A stretch of DNA of 43,746 nt, taken from positions 1-43,746 of the forward strand of contig NZ_JAGEKP010000027.1 of NCBI RefSeq assembly GCF_017565305.1, given 5' to 3'. The DNA is from Leifsonia sp. TF02-11 (GTDB lineage: Bacteria; Actinomycetota; Actinomycetes; Actinomycetales; Microbacteriaceae). Position numbers and translations under genes: made by a program. Under the pieces are notes generated by a model. The model was not told the DNA's origin and searched no databases. It worked only from the letters and a program-made list of their open reading frames with translations. Each line of letters opens with the position of its first letter. Positions within the stretch are counted from its first letter, which is position 1. Shown here piece by piece: positions 17,394 to 25,611 of this stretch.

Positions 17394-18603
17394 CGGCATC
17401 TCCGAAGATGATCGCGATGTCCTCGGCGGCGTAACCGGACGCGAAGCGTGGTCGTGGCGGCGCGGGACGTGCGTAGTGTTCATGCACCTTGTCGATGACC
17501 TCCTCGATGCGCGGGGTGGTGTAGATGCTCGTGGTCCGCAGGTCAGCATGACCGAGCACAACCTGCACCTCAGGTAGCGTCAGGACGCCACTGCTCACCA
17601 TGCGCATCGCCGCCGTGTGCCGGAGATCGTGCAGCGTCCAGTTCGTCCCAAGCCTGCCGTTCGCGCGCTGCAGAACCCGGCGGGCGGCACTGTAGGTCAG
17701 TGGGCGCGGCTCTCCCCGAATGGTCCTCCAGAGCGGTCCGCTGGATGCATCGTCGAAGATGCGCAGGTACCGGCTGAGCCACGTCATGGCCTCGGGAGAT
17801 AGCGGGACGAGACGCCGCTCACGCGAGCCCTTGGAGACGACTGACATCCGCTGTCCGGCCCAGTCAACGTCCTCGATCTGGGCTCCCAGCAGCTCCTCGG
17901 CACGCGCTCCAGAGCTGACATAGCAAGCGACCAACGCCCGATCACGGTCGCTCGGCATTTGCGCGAAGAACTCGTCCCACATCGCATCTGGGATCGACCG
18001 CGGCGCGCGCGAATGTGCGCGCTGCCTGTACGCCCCGCGCCGGTACGCCTGACGAGGCTCAAGCGGGCTGCGGTGAGCGAGCGCGCGACGCCGAGCAGGC
18101 GACTCCGGGACCGGGTTGACCACCGGCCCTCGAGCCCAGTGCGCATGGAAGTCGTAGAACCCGCGCACCGCGGCCAGCGTGAGATTGATGGTCGCCGCGC
18201 TGTAGCCCAGGCCGAGGTTCGGCTTCCCAGTCTTGAGGTTTACTGCCGGGGCACCAGCCTGCCGGCGACGCTGGGTGTTCGGCGCTACGCGAAGCCAGCC
18301 CACCAGAGCGGCTGTCTCTGCCTCAGTCGCCCGCTCCCAGCCGACGTCGAGTTGCCACAGCACCCGGAACCAGGTGAGCGCGGCGTAGCAGTACGACCGG
18401 ATCGTGCGCGGGCTGTGGTCGCCGACGACCATGTAGCGCACCCACGCGCTGACCGACTCGACGACCCGACCCTCCTCATCTAGCAGCAGGTACGGCTCCA
18501 TCGGGCCCGGCCCGGCGCGCACACTTCCCACCCGCGCTAGCGGGACATCGCCTGTGCGCAGGCCGAGACCGACCGGGTCTTTCGGGGTGTCCGGTTCGCT
18601 CAC
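17386..18603 (-). CDS. Tyrosine recombinase (integrase), shorter partner
   Basis: 405 residues. The N-terminal SAM-like core-binding part includes WVRYMVVGDHSPRTIRSYCY. The catalytic domain shows SGARAEELLGAQIEDVDW (Arg I), LHDLRHTAAMRM (H-x-x-R) and VLGHADLRTTSIYTT (GH and Tyr). GTG at 18603 was chosen because GAGGAG lies upstream at good spacing; a GTG at 18621 has none. Its start is less than 100 bases from the point where the ligD gene is cut, which is where an integrase gene normally lies relative to its attachment site. Confidence 0.88.
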   Translation of the reverse strand: MSEPDTPKDPVGLGLRTGDVPLARVGSVRAGPGPMEPYLLLDEEGRVVESVSAWVRYMVVGDHSPRTIRSYCYAALTWFRVLWQLDVGWERATEAETAALVGWLRVAPNTQRRRQAGAPAVNLKTGKPNLGLGYSAATINLTLAAVRGFYDFHAHWARGPVVNPVPESPARRRALAHRSPLEPRQAYRRGAYRQRAHSRAPRSIPDAMWDEFFAQMPSDRDRALVACYVSSGARAEELLGAQIEDVDWAGQRMSVVSKGSRERRLVPLSPEAMTWLSRYLRIFDDASSGPLWRTIRGEPRPLTYSAARRVLQRANGRLGTNWTLHDLRHTAAMRMVSSGVLTLPEVQVVLGHADLRTTSIYTTPRIEEVIDKVHEHYARPAPPRPRFASGYAAEDIAIIFGDAGE

Positions 18604-18636
18604 ACTTATGCTCCTCGCCACGGCTGGTCACGGACC

Positions 18637-18699
18637 GCACCACCGGTCTACCAACGCGAGATGGCCCGTTGTGGCGAACGCGCTGGTGGTGCAGTTAAC
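18637..18699. other. Probable attachment junction between island and ligD
   Basis: The truncated ligD reading frame meets foreign sequence at about 18700: the TGA stop is supplied by the incoming DNA right after the codons for YRGGQRDW. An inverted repeat GCACCACC (18637-18644) / GGTGGTGC (18685-18692) lies between the junction and the integrase start and could be a recombinase arm site. The other junction is not visible in the window. Confidence 0.5.
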
Positions 18700-20187
18700 T
18701 CACCAGTCGCGCTGGCCGCCGCGGTACGGCTGCGCACCGCCTTTGACGACGACGCCCTCGATTCCGCTCTCGAGCGGCTCCTCGAACCACCGCCGGCCCT
18801 CAGCCGCGTCCGCAGTGGCGTCGATCATGCTCAGCGGCGGTTGCCACCCGGCCGCGAGTTGTTCGAGAGTGCGGCGACGTTCGTCGTAGGGCAGGCCGCG
18901 CAGATCGCGGCCGCCCGCAGCGAGTACGTCGAATACCACGAAGTCGATCGGCTCCTCAGCGATCAGCTGCCGACGACGCTGCTTACCAGAGGCAAAACGG
19001 CGCTGCAGCGCGTCGAAATCGAGTCGCCCTTCGCGCCAGCGCACCAGCTCGCCGTCGAGCACGACGCCGGCATCTGCCTGTTCGGCGATCGCCGCAGCGA
19101 CGTCAGGAAACGATTCGGTCAGATTCGTCTTCTGCCGGGACCAGAGGGTTACTCCCTCGGTGTCGACGACAGCTGCTGCGCGCCAGCCGTCGAGCTTCGG
19201 CTCGTATCTGCTCCCTCCGGGCAGTGCGGCGGCGTCTGGGAGGCGTTCAGCGGCTTTGGCGCGTGCCAGGTCGATCTTGGCTCGCAGAGGCTCAGGTGGG
19301 CGAACAGCGGGGGAGGGGTCGAGGTCGGCGAGCAGATCGCCTGTTTCTTCAAAGCGATCGAGCACATGGGCGAAGTCGAGCTGCGCGAGTCCAGGCGCAG
19401 CGATCTCGTCCCAGCTGCGGGGCGCGGCCGCGAAGGGCCGGGCGGTACCGCGCAGCGAGTACGGGGAGATGGTCGTCTTCTTCGCGTTGTTCTGCGACCA
19501 GTCGATGAACACCTTCCCGACCCGTTTCTCCTTCGACATCTTCGATACGACCTCCTCCGGATGATCCGCTTCGAGTGCGCGCGCGAGCTCATGCGCGACG
19601 TTCGAGACCTGGTCGGAGGTCAGTCGGCCGTCGAGAGGCACGTAGACGTGGATGCCCTTGCTGCCAGAGGTCACAGGGAAAGTTGCAAGGCCCATGTCGT
19701 CGAGGATCGCCTTCGCCCACAGAGCCACCTGAGCGCACTCGGCCAGACCGGTTCCTTCGCCCGGGTCGAAGTCGAGCACCATCCGCGTCGGCCGGCGTTC
19801 AGTGTCGAACCGCCACTGCGGGACGTGCAGCTCGAGCGCCGCGCTCTGGGCGAGCCAGACGACCGTCGCGCGATCGACGACGACGGGGTAACGCTTCTTA
19901 CCGCCGGAGTGGAGGATCGCTTCACGCAGTACCCAACCGGGAACGCCCATGCCGAGGTCCTTCTCGAAGAAGGCCTCGACGGGGGCGGCCGCAGTGCCTA
20001 CGCCGTCCGGCCAACGCTTGCGAGTCACCGGCCGCTCTGCGATGTGGGGGAGGAGGGCCGGCGCGATGCTCGCGTAGTAATGGATGACGTCCCCTTTGGT
20101 GGTCCCGGTTTCTGGGTAGAGGACCTTGTCCAGGTTGGTAAGGCGCAGACGACGGCCGTCGACGTCGACGAGCGTGGTCGCAACCAT
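18700..20187 (-). pseudogene. ligD: LigD-type DNA repair polymerase-ligase, 3'-truncated
   Basis: 495 residues from ATG at 20187. Residues 1-295 form the LigD polymerase (primase-like) domain with the metal-binding DFD (D139, D141) and FPVTSGSKGIHVYVPL. From about 320 the ATP-dependent ligase domain begins: EPKLDGWRA with the adenylated Lys K331, LDGELVRW (motif III), and EGVVVKGG (motif IV, about 477-484). The frame then stops at RDW. Motif V (normally W-x-K-x-K right after this point) and the OB-fold are missing, so ligation should be lost while the polymerase domain may survive. LigD acts with Ku in end joining. Truncation coincides with the recombinase-bearing DNA. Confidence 0.85.
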
Positions 20188-20244
20188 GGCATGACCGTAC
20201 CGCCCTGGCCCTTCGCGGACGAGGGTCCTACTACGCTGTCGCGC

Positions 20245-20535
20245 GTGGCTCTCATCGCCTTTCCGCCGGCCGCGGCCGACGCTCCGCTCATCCACGCTGC
20301 GCTGGGTGGGCCGCCTCCCGCGCGATGGATCAACCCCGATCACATCACGAGTCTCATCCCCGTTACCCGGCAGGGAGAGCACGACGTTGAACTCGTGGTC
20401 GACTACAAGCTGCAGGGTCTGCCGGAGGGTCGGTGGCACCTCGGCCGATATCCCGACGTCGATCAGGCTCACGCAGCTTGGGGACAACTCATCCAGCACA
20501 TCGCTGTCCACTCCAATGATCCGAGGCGTCAATGA
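20245..20535 (+). CDS. Hypothetical protein, first gene of a two-gene unit
   Basis: 96 residues from GTG at 20245, divergent from ligD by about 57 bases. Codons show high third-position GC and the stop overlaps the next ATG (ATGA, 20532-20535), which supports a real gene. The sequence contains ARWINPDHITSLIPVTR and VELVVDYKLQGLPEGRWHLGRY, a small alpha/beta protein with no motif I can name. No signal peptide or membrane helix is present. Confidence 0.6.
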   Translation: MALIAFPPAAADAPLIHAALGGPPPARWINPDHITSLIPVTRQGEHDVELVVDYKLQGLPEGRWHLGRYPDVDQAHAAWGQLIQHIAVHSNDPRRQ

Positions 20536-21290
20536 ACTCTGAACCTCGACCGACCGAGGGCGACTGGATCGCTTGGATTCGAGAGGCGTCAGAGCTCATC
20601 GACCGCGACGACTTTGTCGTCAGAGTCGCCGACGAAGTTGTGTTCAAGCAGCTCTGGGGTATCTGCGTCCAAACGATCAGGCACGCGCGCGCCTATGTGT
20701 TGCTGGTCGACTCAGAGTTCGAACGCGAGGCGATGGTGCTCGCGCGAGCGGCGCTGGAGCACGCGGTCACGGCCCAGTGGGCGTTCCATCGGTACGACGG
20801 ACTCTCAAAGCTGCGGGTCTCGATGATCCGCGGTGAGAAGGAGAACATCGAGATGGTCGGCAAATGGTTCAGCGACGACGGGCTGCTCGCCACGGCCGCA
20901 GCGATCACGGTCCCGCTGGGGAGGGGGCTGCCATCGTTCACTGACATGATGCGTGATCTCGACGAAGAGCGCTTCCTCGAGAATTCCTACGGCAGTCTGT
21001 CTCTCGCGGTGCATGTGCGCTCCACCACCCAGACCTCTTACTTCGCCGGCGAGGCCGACGACCTGTTGCTACGCCACGAACCCTCGCACGCGCTCCGAGG
21101 CCCGGCGACGAACATGGCCGCTATGGCAGCTATGCTCGCCGTCGCGATCATCATGGAGCTGGTCGATGATCAGGCGGCGCTCACCCGGATCAACGAGGAG
21201 TCAGAGAGGCTCAATCTGCCGCCCACGCTGCGCCCAGGGATACCCGAGGCGACGCGCCGCCCCGGCCCAGGGGAGAACACTCCCTGGTAG
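20532..21290 (+). CDS. Hypothetical helical protein, possibly DUF5677-like
   Basis: 252 residues, mostly helical, soluble. The stretch LLVDSEFEREAMVLARAALEHAVTAQW resembles the R-x-x-x-E-H helix of DUF5677-type proteins of unknown function, and AMAAMLAVAIIMELVDDQAAL forms a late helix. It starts within the stop of the upstream 96-residue gene, so the two are translationally coupled. The family link is tentative and no reaction can be proposed. Confidence 0.6.
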   Translation: MNSEPRPTEGDWIAWIREASELIDRDDFVVRVADEVVFKQLWGICVQTIRHARAYVLLVDSEFEREAMVLARAALEHAVTAQWAFHRYDGLSKLRVSMIRGEKENIEMVGKWFSDDGLLATAAAITVPLGRGLPSFTDMMRDLDEERFLENSYGSLSLAVHVRSTTQTSYFAGEADDLLLRHEPSHALRGPATNMAAMAAMLAVAIIMELVDDQAALTRINEESERLNLPPTLRPGIPEATRRPGPGENTPW

Positions 21291-21393
21291 GGCTTAACTA
21301 CTGACGCAGCTTGCCGGGTGCGGGGTTCAAGGCCGGCCATCGAGCCTTCCCGCAGCCAATCGCAAGCTCAGCCCTCGATCGCGGGGCCGATCG

Positions 21394-21738
21394 CTAGAGC
21401 TCGGCCCGCTTCCGGTCGAGGTCGATCCCACTCCGCGAGTTGAAGTCGGTCGGCTCGGTGGCCGTGTATGGGGGAGCCTCGACCGTGGCTAGACGGGGTG
21501 GTCGATGGTTCAGGTACAAGCTCTCCCATGTCTCGACGCCGTCGACGACAGGCTGGGCGGCAGCTTTGACCTTCCGCCCACGCGCCGCCGAAATGATCCT
21601 GATGATCGTGCCGATCGAGATGACGATCCAGAACGCGATCGCGAGATAGAGGCCCATCGGCGCGCCCGCGACAAAAGCCCAGGACGCCAGCGCAGCCGCG
21701 AGCACGAGCCCAATGAGAACCCAAATGGTGGGGCGCAT
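21394..21738 (-). CDS. Small two-helix membrane protein
   Basis: 114 residues. Two hydrophobic segments near the N-terminus (IWVLIGLVLAAALASWAFVAG and LYLAIAFWIVISIGTIIRII) are followed by a basic loop (ARGRKVKAAAQ) and a polar C-terminal region that probably lies in the cytosol. GAGAGGAGG lies upstream of the ATG. It is a lone gene converging with the preceding plus-strand unit. Function unknown. Confidence 0.65.
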   Translation of the reverse strand: MRPTIWVLIGLVLAAALASWAFVAGAPMGLYLAIAFWIVISIGTIIRIISAARGRKVKAAAQPVVDGVETWESLYLNHRPPRLATVEAPPYTATEPTDFNSRSGIDLDRKRAEL

Positions 21739-21803
21739 TCGTCCTCCTCTCTTCCAGAGTAACTCTTGAATGGGCGAGTGGGTAGACGGCGGAGTCTAGC
21801 GAA

Positions 21804-21820
21804 TGTGAAGCGGTTTCACA
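21804..21820. promoter_or_regulatory. Dyad TGTGAA / TTCACA, possible regulator site
   Basis: TGTGAA (21804-21809) and TTCACA (21815-21820) are perfect arms around GCGGT, in the gap ahead of the secreted-protein gene at 21973. It resembles a Crp/GlxR site, but the inner spacer is 7 where the consensus has 6, so the assignment is weak. Confidence 0.3.
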
Positions 21821-21972
21821 GGAATCGTTTTCGGTGACTGTGATCCATAGCCTGACGATAGGTTCCGTAAGTCGACCGGCGGGGGTTCGGTCGCTGGATG
21901 TGATGGGGTCTCGCTCGGGAGCGGCAGCTCACGAGGCGGTCGATGCTGCGCGGGATCCGTAAGGAGCAAGGA

Positions 21973-22593
21973 ATGCAAGTAAGAACGAGGAAGTTCGCCC
22001 TTGGTGTCGCTGTTGTGGCGGCAGCGATCAGCACGCTGGCAATTGCGCCCGCAGCCAATGCCACGCCGGCGCCGGCAGCAGCCACCCAGGCGGTCACTGC
22101 AGACGTAGCGCCGCCTGCAGTCGCCCTGGACCCGTCGACGTTCTCCGGTCCGCTGGTGATCGCTGTTCCGTCCGGCCACGAGGTCGTCGTGAACGTCAAG
22201 GCGGGGGACGCTCCGAAGGTCATCGCGGATGTCCAGGCCGCGGACCGGGCAGGCAAGACCCAGACGCTCGGAAAGGTCATGGCGCCGATGTCTGGCTGCG
22301 GGGAAACGGTGCGTTCGGTCGCCGGCCCTGGGACCTGGTGGACGAGCGTTCAGGGATGCGCGGTTGCTGGATATAACGGGTACAACCGCCAGTACCACTG
22401 GGAGAACGGTTCGGACGTCGAGCTGTGCACCAACGGCCGCGGCTACAACTCCAGTCACGCGGCAGCCTGGTACTCGACAGGCTGCTCGGGCGGGGACTAC
22501 AGCGTTCCGTGGGGCAACGTGTTGGCCTACACCCAAATGCAGGGATTCTCGCTGTCCGGCGTAACCGGGGCTGCATACCTTTGGCGCGCCTGA
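21973..22593 (+). CDS. Secreted protein of unknown function
   Basis: 206 residues from ATG at 21973, chosen because AAGGAG lies 6 bases upstream. A Sec signal peptide (KFALGVAVVAAAISTLAIAP, cleavage after ANA near 35) leads into an Ala/Pro stretch. The mature C-terminal part has four cysteines and many Gly, Tyr, Trp and Asn residues (GYNGYNRQYHW, GRGYNSSHAAAWYS), suggesting a compact disulfide-bonded extracellular domain. It is followed by a strong hairpin and a membrane-protein gene. No family recognised. Confidence 0.75.
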   Translation: MQVRTRKFALGVAVVAAAISTLAIAPAANATPAPAAATQAVTADVAPPAVALDPSTFSGPLVIAVPSGHEVVVNVKAGDAPKVIADVQAADRAGKTQTLGKVMAPMSGCGETVRSVAGPGTWWTSVQGCAVAGYNGYNRQYHWENGSDVELCTNGRGYNSSHAAAWYSTGCSGGDYSVPWGNVLAYTQMQGFSLSGVTGAAYLWRA

Positions 22594-22610
22594 CCCACAT
22601 AGGGTGAAAG

Positions 22611-22644
22611 GAGCCGGCTCGCCGAAGAAATGGCGAGCCGGCTC
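22611..22644 (+). terminator. Strong stem-loop between the secreted and membrane genes
   Basis: Arms of 13 bases pair perfectly (GAGCCGGCTCGCC at 22611-22623 and GGCGAGCCGGCTC at 22632-22644) around an 8-base loop. No U-run follows, as is common for actinobacterial terminators. It lies 17 bases after the stop of the secreted-protein gene and just before the ribosome-binding site of the next gene, so it could also attenuate read-through. Confidence 0.75.
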
Positions 22645-22668
22645 CCGACCGTAGGAGGAACCAACACG

Positions 22669-22983
22669 ATGAACTCGTCCAAGCTTCGACCCAACGTCGT
22701 TCTCTGGTGGGGCGTCGGCCTGGCCGTTGTCGGCGCGCTGCTCGTGATCTTTGTCCCGAGCCTCAGCTACTACCTCGTCGACTCCAGCAACTCGGCCGGG
22801 GGAGTAAGTAATGGTCTGCTCTCGTTCGTGGAGATCCTTGTCCGCGTGCTCGGAGCCATCCTGCCCACACTCGGCATCGTCCTCATCGGTGCTTCGATCG
22901 TCATGGCCTACCTCCGACAGCTGCTGCGCCCCACCTTGGGCGCTATGGTGACCGCGCGACGGCAGTCGATGGAGACGGACTAG
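22669..22983 (+). CDS. Small membrane protein
   Basis: 104 residues from ATG at 22669 with TAGGAGGA upstream. Two hydrophobic helices (VLWWGVGLAVVGALLVIFV and ILVRVLGAILPTLGIVLIGASIVMAYL) are separated by a Ser/Asn-rich loop, with a basic C-terminal tail. It has the form of small actinobacterial membrane proteins of unknown function. Transcription may depend on its own promoter inside or after the hairpin upstream. Confidence 0.7.
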   Translation: MNSSKLRPNVVLWWGVGLAVVGALLVIFVPSLSYYLVDSSNSAGGVSNGLLSFVEILVRVLGAILPTLGIVLIGASIVMAYLRQLLRPTLGAMVTARRQSMETD

Positions 22984-23092
22984 GTCTAGGCATTGCCGTC
23001 TCGGTCCGCATCAGCTTCTGAACAGCTCCCCGGGCGCCAACTCGACGTGCGAACGCGGCGCGTCACTGAAGCGCTCTAGATAGAGTCCCGCT

Positions 23093-23545
23093 GTGCCCTG
23101 GGTATCAGTAAACGGTGCGGGGATGCTCCTGCAGACTCTGCCGATCGCCATTCTCATCATCGCGGTAGAGGCTCGCGCCACGGCGCGTCGCCCGCGAGTG
23201 AAAGTTGGCAGGTTCATGTATTCGCGCTATTCGGCTCTCTCGGTCGGATTCGGTGCGTTCGCGGGCGCTATGGCAGCGTCATTGTGCTGGACTGCGGTCA
23301 ACGATGGCCGTGCGATTCTTGGGTGGCAGGCCTGGGTTGTGCAGATTGGGGCCATGTTTGGATTCCTGAGCGCCGGCTACGTCATCATCGAGCTCATCTT
23401 TCAGTTGATCGCTGCAGAACACACTGGTCTTGACGCCGTTGAGAGGGGTGTGACGCCCGCATCTGGCCGGTTCGCGAATGAGCCCAGCGGTAAGGGCCAT
23501 CCCACCCCGCGCCGGAAGCAGCGAAAGAAGGGCAAGCGCGGTTGA
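23093..23545 (+). CDS. Membrane protein with basic C-terminal tail
   Basis: 150 residues from GTG at 23093; an ATG at 23123 is an alternative. Three predicted helices: MLLQTLPIAILIIAVEA, SVGFGAFAGAMAASLCW and WVVQIGAMFGFLSAGYVIIELIF. The tail ends in a Lys/Arg cluster (RRKQRKKGKRG), likely cytosolic. No family recognised. Confidence 0.55.
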   Translation: MPWVSVNGAGMLLQTLPIAILIIAVEARATARRPRVKVGRFMYSRYSALSVGFGAFAGAMAASLCWTAVNDGRAILGWQAWVVQIGAMFGFLSAGYVIIELIFQLIAAEHTGLDAVERGVTPASGRFANEPSGKGHPTPRRKQRKKGKRG

Positions 23546-23704
23546 GATCCCGCAAGCCATGGGACTGGTGAACCCAGCCGGTGATCGGGCCGCCGCACAG
23601 AGTCCGCATGACTGCACCTCATGTACGACGCCGAAAGGGCGGCCGCCATTTGGCCGTCGCCACACGCTCTTCCCCGGAGGGCCGCCAGCGAGCTGGCGGC
23701 CAAC

Positions 23705-24044
23705 ATGGCCAACATCGTCACCATCCTGACCGCCGTGGGAGTTCCGCCCCTCATCTCAGCAGTGATGCCTGTCCCCCCTGCAACGCCGGTGAGTATCGTC
23801 ATTCAGATGGGCGACGTCGACGGCCTTGAAGAGTTTGGCGGACTCGTGCGCTGGCGCAGCGCGTTGCTGCGCTTCCCCGGCGGCCGTACTGAGCATTACC
23901 GCATCGTCGCGATGGACGGCCACCCTTCCGAGCGAGTTCAAGCGCCCGCTGAACGAATCGCGGACCACCTATGAGACTTTCGTGCTCGCGAGCGATGACG
24001 CGGACGTTGCCGTGTATGACTGGCGCGACATCGAGGAAGGGTAG
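23705..24044 (+). pseudogene. Hypothetical gene interrupted by a frameshift
   Basis: From ATG at 23705 one frame reads a convincing protein (MGDVDGLEEFGGLVRWRS, then GRTEHYRIVAMDGHPSE) up to about 23930. It then turns into low-quality sequence ending at 23974. The neighbouring frame continues smoothly from the same point as FKRPLNESRTTYETF and VLASDDADVAVYDWRDIEEG with a stop at 24044. The simplest reading is one gene of about 112 residues with a single-base frameshift near 23930-23940, or a sequencing error. Function unknown. The start codon is uncertain, as no clear ribosome-binding site is visible. Confidence 0.45.
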
Positions 24045-24129
24045 AGCGGGTCAGCCTCACGAGTGCGGCACCGAGGCCCGGCCGTTGACCTTCCTCGGAC
24101 GGCTTCCAAACGTTCCTCGCCTGCCTGGC

Positions 24130-24780
24130 TCATTCATCGAGGCGGAGGTAGCGTGCCTTGACGTCGTGGTGGATCTGGTCGCGCAGACATTCGGCCGCAT
24201 AGATGAGCTGATTGAGCTGCACGATGACGGCGAACCGGACGGTGGCCGTGTCCGAGACGTTCGCCAATCGCTGCGCTCGCTCCGGATCGTCATGGAAGGC
24301 AACGCCGTAGATGTAGTCCATGGCGATTTGATCATCGCCGAGGAGGCGCCCGGGGCCGAGCCCGTTGTCTTCCTCCAGCCGACCGGAGTACATCACGGGG
24401 GAGGTCAGCCTTCCGTCCCTCACGACGGCGTTGACTAACTGCGACAGGTCGGTCAGTTTGCGAGCGCGCTCTGGCCCAACCAGCGACTTGTAGGCCTTGA
24501 GAACTGAGGGCAGATAGCAGGTGTCCTTCTGAGCGAACAGCGCTCGACAGTCAACGATGGCGCTTTCCAGGATGCGCCGCTCCAGGTCGGGGGTCTCCAG
24601 GTCCGAGACCGCGAAGGTTCCATCGCCCTGTGACTCCCAGGTGATAACGAGACCGAGAGTGCGGCCGTACTTTTCCCGGAGTGCGATGATCGGGTTGTCG
24701 GGAAAGCGATCAGCGACCCGTTCGAGGAAGGTCCGGATACGCGCCCGGTGGATTGCCGCAGCGCTTTCCGATATCGCCAT
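24130..24780 (-). CDS. Hypothetical protein
   Basis: 216 residues from ATG at 24780 (MAISESAAAIHRAR). It is helical and soluble: ALREKYGRTLGLVITWESQG suggests an early beta-hairpin, followed by VLKAYKSLVGPERARKLTDLSQLVNAVVRDG and a C-terminal helix with LNQLIYAAECLRDQ. Its start lies 34 bases after the stop of the minus-strand gene at 24815-25165, so both probably belong to one transcript controlled from the SOS-like box at 25184. No known family recognised. Confidence 0.6.
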   Translation of the reverse strand: MAISESAAAIHRARIRTFLERVADRFPDNPIIALREKYGRTLGLVITWESQGDGTFAVSDLETPDLERRILESAIVDCRALFAQKDTCYLPSVLKAYKSLVGPERARKLTDLSQLVNAVVRDGRLTSPVMYSGRLEEDNGLGPGRLLGDDQIAMDYIYGVAFHDDPERAQRLANVSDTATVRFAVIVQLNQLIYAAECLRDQIHHDVKARYLRLDE

Positions 24781-24814
24781 GCTGCGACGATATCGCCGTG
24801 CTGGCAACACGCGG

Positions 24815-25165
24815 TCAGTGTCGATGCTCGATTGGCTCACCCGTGCGTGGATCAAGGCCAACTCGCCACCGCTCGCGCTGTTCCTCCGCAGTCACGATCG
24901 AACCGTCTGGTGCTGTCGCCGGTGAAATGAAAGCGCGCTCTTCGAGCGCCAACTCGCAGGCTCGAGTAGCGGCTCCAAGTTCGTCCCAGTAGCCCAACGG
25001 CCATCGTTCCGAGCGTCTAAGGGTCCAGTGGTCGACCCGGTACTTCATGAGTGTCTCGTGCGTGAGCTGGTTGACTGCAGGTCCGTATTCGATGACGAAA
25101 TGGATTCTGCTCGCGACGTCGTCGACGACCAACCAGACCTTCTCCCCGGCGCGCAGGACTCTCAT
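24815..25165 (-). CDS. Hypothetical protein adjacent to a SOS box
   Basis: 116 residues from ATG at 25165, preceded by GGGGGAGG. The N-terminal part looks like a small beta domain (MRVLRAGEKVWLVVDDVASRIHFVIEYG), followed by helices (YWDELGAATRACELALEERAF) and a polar tail with EEQRERWRVGLDPRTGEPI. The start lies 18 bases from a LexA-type palindrome, so DNA-damage induction is predicted. No repair-enzyme motif can be seen. Confidence 0.6.
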   Translation of the reverse strand: MRVLRAGEKVWLVVDDVASRIHFVIEYGPAVNQLTHETLMKYRVDHWTLRRSERWPLGYWDELGAATRACELALEERAFISPATAPDGSIVTAEEQRERWRVGLDPRTGEPIEHRH

Positions 25166-25183
25166 CGCAACCTCCCCCAAGAT

Positions 25184-25199
25184 TCGAACATATGTTCTA
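25184..25199. promoter_or_regulatory. LexA/SOS box between divergent unknown genes
   Basis: TCGAAC-ATAT-GTTCTA matches the actinobacterial LexA consensus TCGAAC-N4-GTTCGA at 11 of 12 arm positions. The inner GAACATATGTTC is a perfect 12-base palindrome. It lies 18 bases from the minus-strand start at 25165 and 27 bases from the plus-strand start at 25227, so one LexA dimer could repress both. Confidence 0.75.
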
Positions 25200-25226
25200 A
25201 TGGGTCGCAAGGCGGGAGGTTGAACA

Positions 25227-25550
25227 TTGGGTCAGAATCGGCGTTATCCGGGCGCAGGCATGGATCGGGTGATCGAGCAGATCATCACTCGCCCCCGCCC
25301 GGTGTGGCTGACTGACGAGGAGGTAGACCTCGACCACGATCCCGCGATCGAGTCGCCGGCTCCTACACCTGCGGTCGCCTTTGTGAGGTTCCACGAAGCG
25401 GTAGTTCGCCCGGAGGTCGAGGTTCTTGCATGGAACGAACATGCGGTGCGTATCCGCTTCACCACCAGGGACGGGCAGAAGCATGAGGGATGGGTTTGGA
25501 AGGACGCCGTGCGCACCCGCCCACGTAGGCACATACCGCCGCGCCGCTGA
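25227..25550 (+). CDS. Hypothetical protein, divergent partner at the SOS box
   Basis: 107 residues from TTG at 25227, supported by GGGAGG 7 bases upstream; an internal ATG at 25260 is the alternative. Residues 15-40 are acidic (WLTDEEVDLDHDPAIE). The C-terminal half looks like a small beta domain (AVRPEVEVLAWNEHAVRIRFTT, then GQKHEGWVWKDAVRTR) with a basic end. The core is reminiscent of SH3-like or Tudor-like folds, but no family can be named. Predicted to be SOS-controlled. Confidence 0.55.
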   Translation: MGQNRRYPGAGMDRVIEQIITRPRPVWLTDEEVDLDHDPAIESPAPTPAVAFVRFHEAVVRPEVEVLAWNEHAVRIRFTTRDGQKHEGWVWKDAVRTRPRRHIPPRR

Positions 25551-25611
25551 CGGCGTGAGTTGAGCGTGGCAGCTGCGCGCCCGGCCCTTCTAGGTAGTGA
25601 GGGGAGTGACT

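Noticed and set aside
18661-20535. A 624-codon plus-strand open frame antisense to ligD
   Set aside because: Only its last 96 codons, past the ligD start, look like a real protein; the rest is the shadow of ligD.
21804-21820. Crp/GlxR binding site
   Set aside because: The arms fit but the inner spacing is 7 instead of 6, so it is kept only as an unassigned dyad.
23011-23110. Minus-strand tail reading DTQGTAGLYLERFSDAPRSHV with a stop at 23011
   Set aside because: It looks somewhat protein-like, but it has no suitable start or ribosome-binding site and overlaps the start of the membrane-protein gene.
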